Positions 59,757 through 64,000 of a stretch of 64,000 bases of DNA are shown in pieces. The stretch spans positions 1 to 64,000 of the forward strand of contig CAIVVM010000024.1 in the NCBI GenBank assembly GCA_903909375.1, given 5' to 3'. The position numbers and the translations under genes are program-made. The notes beneath the pieces are model-generated. The model did no database searches, had not been told where the DNA came from, and worked only from the letters and a program-made list of their open reading frames with translations. Positions within the stretch are counted from its first letter, which is position 1, and every line of letters begins with the position of its first letter. This DNA comes from an uncultured Alphaproteobacteria bacterium (GTDB taxonomy: Bacteria; Pseudomonadota; Alphaproteobacteria; Caulobacterales; Caulobacteraceae).

Positions 59757-61652
59757 CTAGCGCACAACCCTGCGCACGTCCCCTTCCCGCGTCGTCCATC
59801 CGATCTCGTCCAGATACTCCAGCACCGGCACGATGAACTTGCGGCTGGTGCCCAGCGCCGCGCGGGCCTCGCCGGTCGTGAAGGTCAGGGGCGGCGGGAA
59901 GGCGGAGCCCAGCGTTGCGACGGCGTCGTCCAGGCAGGCGGGATGAAACACCAGGGTCTGGCGCAGCGACACATTGCGCAGGGATACCACCCGGCCGTCC
60001 TCGACCAGCAGCTGGAGCAGGTCGGCCAGGCCCGGATCACCGCCGGTCAGCTTTGCAGGGTCCGGCGGGGTCAAGCCGCCCTCGCGCAGGGTGACCTCCA
60101 GATCGCCCAGTTGGCTCAGGGCCTCGGGCGCGAGGGATGCCAGAGGATCGTGTCCGCTCAGGGCCACCCGTCCTGCATCAAGTCGGATGGCGCCGTCGCC
60201 GGCAAGCGCGCGTTCGACGGCGTTGACGATCTCCCGGGCGGTTTGCCGGGCGAGCGCGCCCCGGACGTCGCCCACCGCTGCCATCCGGCGCGTGGGTGCG
60301 GCCTGATGGGCGGCTACCAGTAGGTCGAGATAGGCGGTGCGTGTAGTCGCCAGGGCGTCGCGCGCGGCGAAGCGGCCGTCGCCCAGGTCCTGAAAATCGA
60401 GAGCCAGCGCCGCATGGGCCGCCGGCGCGTCGCACCGCCCAAGCCGGGCCAGCTCAGCCATCGCGAGTGTGCCGCCATCCCGCGTCGCCAGCTGGCCGGC
60501 TATTTCCTGGATATCGCCGGTCGTTGCGGCCTCCAGCACGGCGCGGCGCAGGCCGGGCCGCCCGCGATAGACCGGCGGATCAGGGTCCAGGACAATGACG
60601 CCGCCGATCGTCGCCGCCGGTGACAGGCGCCGCAGCACGCCGCGCTGGCCGGCATAGGCGATCACGGGCGATACAAATCGAAGCTGGGCGAAGTCTTCTG
60701 CGCCGGGCGCGATGACCCCTGCTCCCATCAGCCGCACCGACGCGACATCCTGTCGTGCGCCCCACATGACCCTGACCTGGTCGAGGTGTTTCAGCGGGCG
60801 GGGCGCGCCTGCGTCCAGCGTCAGTCGCACATCGACCTGGCTGGTGGCGGTGAAATGGCCCGGCGAACACAGCACGTCGCCGGGCCGGACCTCGTCCAGC
60901 GCGACGCCGCGCAGGCCCACCGCGACCCGCCCGCCGGGCGGTGCGGCTTCGACGGTGCGGCCATGAACCTGAACCTGGCGCAGGCTGACGCTGCGGCCGG
61001 ATGGCTCCAGCACCATCCGCAGGTCCGGCGTCAGCGACTGACCCTGCAGCACCCCGGTCACGACCACGCCCGCGCCGGGAACCGTGAAGACGCGGTCGAT
61101 GGGCAGGAAGGCGCCGGGCAGGGCGGTCGGCGGCGGCGCGTTGGCCCGCAGGGCGTCAATCGCTGCGTGGAGCTGGTCCAGGCCCTGCCCCGTCAGGGCG
61201 GAGCAGAAGACCACCGGCGCCCCGTCCAGGAAGGTTCCTGCCAGCGTCGCCTGGATGTCCGCGCGCCGCTCGGCCTGGATCTCCGGTGACGCAAGGTCGG
61301 CCTTGGTCACCGCGACCACGCCGACCCCCAGGCCCAGAAGGGCGGCGATCTGCAGGTGCTCCCGCGTCTGCCGCCCGAACCCCTCGGTCGCGGAGACCAC
61401 CAGCATGACGGCGCGGACGCCGGTCATGCCCACGACCATCGCCCGGATGAAATCCTCATGGCCGGGAGAATCGATGATGTCGATCTCGCCCGAAGGATAG
61501 CCGCGCCAGGCGAATCCCGGCGTGATGGACAGGCCCCGCGCCTGCTCCTCGGGCAGCCGATCGGTCTCGATTCCGGTCATTGCGCGCACCAGCGCGGTCT
61601 TGCCGTGGTTGACGTGGCCGATGACGCCCAGGGTCAGGGGTGCGGTCGGAAT
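59757..61652 (-). CDS. selB: Selenocysteine-specific elongation factor SelB, probable ATT start
   Basis: About 631 residues, near the usual SelB length. G1 motif GHVNHGKT is at residues 12-19, G3 is SPGHEDF and G4 is TKAD, followed by EF-Tu-like domains and C-terminal winged helices (SRKFIVPVLEYLDEIGWTTR) that bind SECIS RNA. It carries Sec-tRNA to the ribosome. The frame has no ATG, GTG or TTG at the position expected from homology; GGGGAGG sits five bases before an ATT at 61652-61650, giving I-P-T-A-P-L-T-L-G-V-I-G as the N-terminus. A far-upstream TTG (position L22 of the open frame) lacks an SD. selC follows on the same strand. Confidence 0.9.
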   Translation of the reverse strand: MPTAPLTLGVIGHVNHGKTALVRAMTGIETDRLPEEQARGLSITPGFAWRGYPSGEIDIIDSPGHEDFIRAMVVGMTGVRAVMLVVSATEGFGRQTREHLQIAALLGLGVGVVAVTKADLASPEIQAERRADIQATLAGTFLDGAPVVFCSALTGQGLDQLHAAIDALRANAPPPTALPGAFLPIDRVFTVPGAGVVVTGVLQGQSLTPDLRMVLEPSGRSVSLRQVQVHGRTVEAAPPGGRVAVGLRGVALDEVRPGDVLCSPGHFTATSQVDVRLTLDAGAPRPLKHLDQVRVMWGARQDVASVRLMGAGVIAPGAEDFAQLRFVSPVIAYAGQRGVLRRLSPAATIGGVIVLDPDPPVYRGRPGLRRAVLEAATTGDIQEIAGQLATRDGGTLAMAELARLGRCDAPAAHAALALDFQDLGDGRFAARDALATTRTAYLDLLVAAHQAAPTRRMAAVGDVRGALARQTAREIVNAVERALAGDGAIRLDAGRVALSGHDPLASLAPEALSQLGDLEVTLREGGLTPPDPAKLTGGDPGLADLLQLLVEDGRVVSLRNVSLRQTLVFHPACLDDAVATLGSAFPPPLTFTTGEARAALGTSRKFIVPVLEYLDEIGWTTREGDVRRVVR

Positions 61653-61794
61653 GTGCGCCTCCCCGGGGCTGGCGACGATCAGGAGGGGCCACAGTAAGGC
61701 TCCGGGTGGCCGGTTCAAACGTCCGAATCGTCGCCGGTCCCTTGCTCGGGCGGCCGCCAGCTCGCTACAACAACATCCCACAGGAGGCAGACCC

Positions 61795-63210
61795 GTCGCC
61801 CGCCAGGCCCCCAGGCCCGTTCATCAGGATCCCCGTCGGCGTCTGCCGGCGGTGGGCGCGATCTGCGCTGATCCGGCGGCCCTGGCGCTGGGTAGGCAGT
61901 TTGGCGACGCCGCGGTCACCCGGACAGTGCGTGCGGTGCTGGCCGATGTTCGCGAACGCCTGCTGAGCGACGCCCCCCTGATCCCGACTGTGGCCTCCCT
62001 GCTGGACGAGGTGGAGCGGCGGCTGGCCGACACCACCCGCGAGACGCTGTTCGGGGTGATCAACGCCACCGGCGTTGTCATCCACACCAACCTCGGCCGC
62101 GCGCCGCTGGCGCCCGAGGCGGTGGCCGCCATGACGCTCGCCGCGGGATACGGCAATCTGGAGCTAGACCTGGAGGGCGGGCGGCGCGCCTCGCGACATG
62201 ATCATCTGGAGGCGCTGATCGCCGGCGCAACCGGGGCTGCGACCGGCCTTGCGGTCAACAATTGCGCCGGCGCCGTGGTGCTGGCGCTCGCGGCGCTGGC
62301 CGCCGGTACACCCGTGATCGTGTCGCGGGGCGAGATGGTCGAGATCGGCGGCGGGTTCCGGGTGCCGGACATCGTGGCCCAGAGCGGCGCACGGCTGGTT
62401 GAGATCGGGACCACCAACCGCACCCATCTGCGCGACTACGAACAGGCGGTGGCCGACCACCCCGAGGCGCGGGTGATCCTGCGCACGCACCCCAGCAACT
62501 ACCGGATCACCGGCTTCACCAGCGCGCCATCGCTGGAGGCGCTGGCCGCCTTCGCCCATGCGCGGGGCCTGTTGCTGGTGGAGGATCTGGGGGGCGGCGC
62601 CCTGATCGACCTGGCGCCTTACGGGATCGAGGGAGAGCCCCGGGTACAGGAGAGTGTGAGGGCCGGCGCGGATCTGGTGATCTTCAGCGGCGACAAGCTG
62701 ATGGGCGGGCCTCAGGCCGGGATCATCGCCGGACGTCGCGAGCTGGTCGAGACCCTGGGCCGCCACCCGCTGGCGCGCGCGCTTCGGCTCGACAAGCTGT
62801 CATTGGCGGCGCTGGCGGCGACGCTGCGCCTCTATCGCGCACCGTCCGATCCCACGCTGCGGGTGCCGGTGTTGCGGATGCTGACCCAGCCGGGCGACGT
62901 GATCCGGGCGCGGGCCGAGGCGCTGGCGGCGATGGTGAGTGACATCGGCGACCTCCAGGGCGAGGTGATCGAAACCCGGAGCTACGCGGGTGGCGGGGCC
63001 ATGCCGATGCATGCCCTGGCGGGCTACGCGCTCAGCGTTCAGACGCCTGCGATGGGCGCGGAGGCTCTGGCCCACCGTCTGCGCACCGGGCCGGCGCCGG
63101 TGGTCGGCCGGATCGAGCGGGACCGGGTGCTGCTGGATCTTCGCACGGTGAACGACGGCGAACTCGATGCGCTGTCGGCAGCTCTTCGCCGCGCCCTGGC
63201 GCCTGGCTGA
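61795..63210 (+). CDS. selA: L-seryl-tRNA(Sec) selenium transferase SelA, non-canonical start
   Basis: About 471 residues (E. coli SelA 463). The N-terminal RRLPAVGAICADP fits the SelA start region; then VINATGVVIHTNLGRAPL and NNCAGAVVLAL follow, and the PLP lysine lies in SGDKLMGGPQAG at about residue 301. SelA turns Ser-tRNA(Sec) into Sec-tRNA(Sec) using selenophosphate. A perfect AGGAGG at 61782-61787 points to GTC at 61795 with seven bases between; no ATG, GTG or TTG is nearby upstream in frame, and the first GTG downstream is already inside the conserved region. It is divergent from selB across about 142 bases. Confidence 0.92.
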   Translation, partial: VARQAPRPVHQDPRRRLPAVGAICADPAALALGRQFGDAAVTRTVRAVLADVRERLLSDAPLIPTVASLLDEVERRLADTTRETLFGVINATGVVIHTNLGRAPLAPEAVAAMTLAAGYGNLELDLEGGRRASRHDHLEALIAGATGAATGLAVNNCAGAVVLALAALAAGTPVIVSRGEMVEIGGGFRVPDIVAQSGARLVEIGTTNRTHLRDYEQAVADHPEARVILRTHPSNYRITGFTSAPSLEALAAFAHARGLLLVEDLGGGALIDLAPYGIEGEPRVQESVRAGADLVIFSGDKLMGGPQAGIIAGRRELVETLGRHPLARALRLDKLSLAALAATLRLYRAPSDPTLRVPVLRMLTQPGDVIRARAEALAAMVSDIGDLQGEVIETRSYAGGGAMPMHALAGYALSVQTPAMGAEALAHRLRTGPAPVVGRIERDRVLLDLRTVNDGELDALSAALRRALAPG

Positions 63211-63238
63211 CCGGCGCCTGCAATTCCGGGTTTGTTTT

Positions 63239-63253
63239 TGTTATGATATAACA
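63239..63253. promoter_or_regulatory. Zur box (TGTTATGATATAACA)
   Basis: A perfect palindrome of 6-base arms around GAT, matching the TGTTATNNNATAACA form of proteobacterial Zur sites. It lies 37 bases before the TonB receptor start, in a local AT-rich patch, where it should overlap the promoter and give repression when zinc is plentiful. Confidence 0.75.
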
Positions 63254-63290
63254 TATACCTGTAACCGATCAGTCTGTTGCGGTGACCCCC

Positions 63291-64000
63291 ATGAATCTGA
63301 AGACCTGTCTGTTGTCGGCTGTCAGCATTTCCACGCTGGTGACCGCGCCTGCGTTCGCGGCCGAAAAGCCGCCCAATGAAGTTTCGGAAGTGGTCATTAC
63401 GGGCGCCCCCTATGCGGTCTCGCTGGATTCCACCACCACCAGCGTCAACATCGTCAACCGCGCGCAACTGCAGGCGGCGCCTGCCGTGGGCCTCGGCGAC
63501 ACCTTGAACGGCATGCCCGGATTGCGCTCCACGTTCTACGGCCCGGGGGCCAGCCGCCCGATCATTCGTGGTCTGTCGGGACCCCGCGTTCAGGTGCTGC
63601 AGAACGGCGTAGGCCTGGTCGACGCCAGTTCGCTCTCGCCTGACCACGCCGTGGCTTCGGAGCCCAGCGAGGCGACCCGGATCGAGGTGCTTCGCGGCCC
63701 TGCGACCCTGGCCTATGGCGGCTCGGCCATCGGTGGCGTGGTCAATATCATCGATGATCGGGTGCCCTCGTCGGCGGCGAAGGACGGACCCGAAGGCCAC
63801 CTCTCGGCCTCCTACGGAACGGCCGATGACAGCTATGCCGCCTCGGCCAACCTCAAGGCGGGCAAGGGCCCCTGGGTGGTTGTGGTGGATGCGGTCAAGC
63901 GCAAGAGCCAGGACTACAAGGCGGGCGGTCGCGCCGTGTCGGATATCCTCGCGGATGCAACTGGCGAGACGCCGCTGCCCGGCGACAGGGTGCTGAACTC
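63291..64000 (+). CDS. TonB-dependent receptor, ZnuD-like (3' end outside window)
   Basis: The first 236 residues start MNLKTCLLSAVSISTLVTAP with a signal peptide ending AFA. VSEVVITGA is the TonB-box region, and the plug domain has GLGDTLNGMPGLRSTFYGPG, RPIIRGLSGPRVQVLQNGVG, DASSLSPDHAVA and IEVLRGPATLAYGGSAIGGVVNII. The DASSLSPDHAV block is characteristic of ZnuD-type zinc receptors. With the Zur box just upstream this is most likely an outer-membrane zinc (or zinc complex) importer. It reads off the window edge. Confidence 0.85.
   Translation, partial: MNLKTCLLSAVSISTLVTAPAFAAEKPPNEVSEVVITGAPYAVSLDSTTTSVNIVNRAQLQAAPAVGLGDTLNGMPGLRSTFYGPGASRPIIRGLSGPRVQVLQNGVGLVDASSLSPDHAVASEPSEATRIEVLRGPATLAYGGSAIGGVVNIIDDRVPSSAAKDGPEGHLSASYGTADDSYAASANLKAGKGPWVVVVDAVKRKSQDYKAGGRAVSDILADATGETPLPGDRVLN

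Noticed and set aside
1-64000. CRISPR array, rRNA genes or integrase/IS transposase
   Set aside because: No regularly spaced direct repeats, no rRNA sequence and no recognisable transposase or integrase were seen.

Overview
This is a high-GC, gene-dense stretch of an alphaproteobacterial chromosome. The best taxonomic clue is a full-length PodJ-type polarity protein (15780-18440), which points to the Caulobacteraceae. The many acyl-CoA dehydrogenases and degradative enzymes fit Phenylobacterium or a relative; that genus call is inference.

Layout. 1-5.1 kb: a partial phosphatase, an MDR oxidoreductase, two serine hydrolases, a VapC remnant and a terminase-like gene. 5.3-5.8 kb: a DUF559 nuclease gene boxed by inverted repeats. 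6-13.7 kb: six acyl-CoA dehydrogenase genes on the minus strand, one short and five of about 400 residues, three of the gaps holding paired palindromes. 13.8-21.5 kb: an MprF-like lipid aminoacyltransferase, PodJ, and a TauE/SafE-TIGR02186-DUF3429-VOC operon. 21.5-25.4 kb: BLUF photosensor-FolE operon and a GAF/PAS adenylate cyclase. 25.5-31.2 kb: esterase, phytanoyl-CoA dioxygenase-like, VOC and DszC-like genes and a secreted hydrolase. 31.4-40.3 kb: sulfurtransferase, a second DUF559 cassette, nucleoside transporter, CDP-alcohol phosphatidyltransferase, DUF1499, two flavoproteins, TVP38 and DUF547. 40.3-45.2 kb: thiolase, DUF1295, NTF2-like, carotenoid oxygenase and SDR. 45.4-51.1 kb: a divergent ceramidase-like/PIG-L versus alcohol dehydrogenase/DegT cluster. 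51.1-55.1 kb: a TetR-linked aromatic ring-cleavage operon (hydroxylase, FAH-family hydrolase, extradiol dioxygenase). 55.4-57.3 kb: YghU and YeiH. 57.4-63.2 kb: a compact selenocysteine island. 63.2-64 kb: a Zur-box TonB receptor running off the end.

The most important content is the selenocysteine island. It holds selC (tRNA-Sec, anticodon UCA), selB, a divergent selA, and a gene that a standard gene finder splits in two at an in-frame TGA. Read through, that gene encodes a 172-residue selenoprotein with the motif Sec-Gly-Ser-Cys, followed at once by a hairpin that fits a bacterial SECIS. Its operon partner joins a thioredoxin-like domain (CHTC) to a long uncharacterised domain. selA and selB both lack ATG/GTG/TTG at the positions set by their Shine-Dalgarno sequences. 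I did not find selD in this window.

The second notable theme is a dispersed family of palindromic repeats. Two copies surround each DUF559 gene in inverted orientation and make two elements of almost equal length (about 508-510 bp), suggesting a DUF559-linked mobile unit with non-autonomous derivatives elsewhere in the window.
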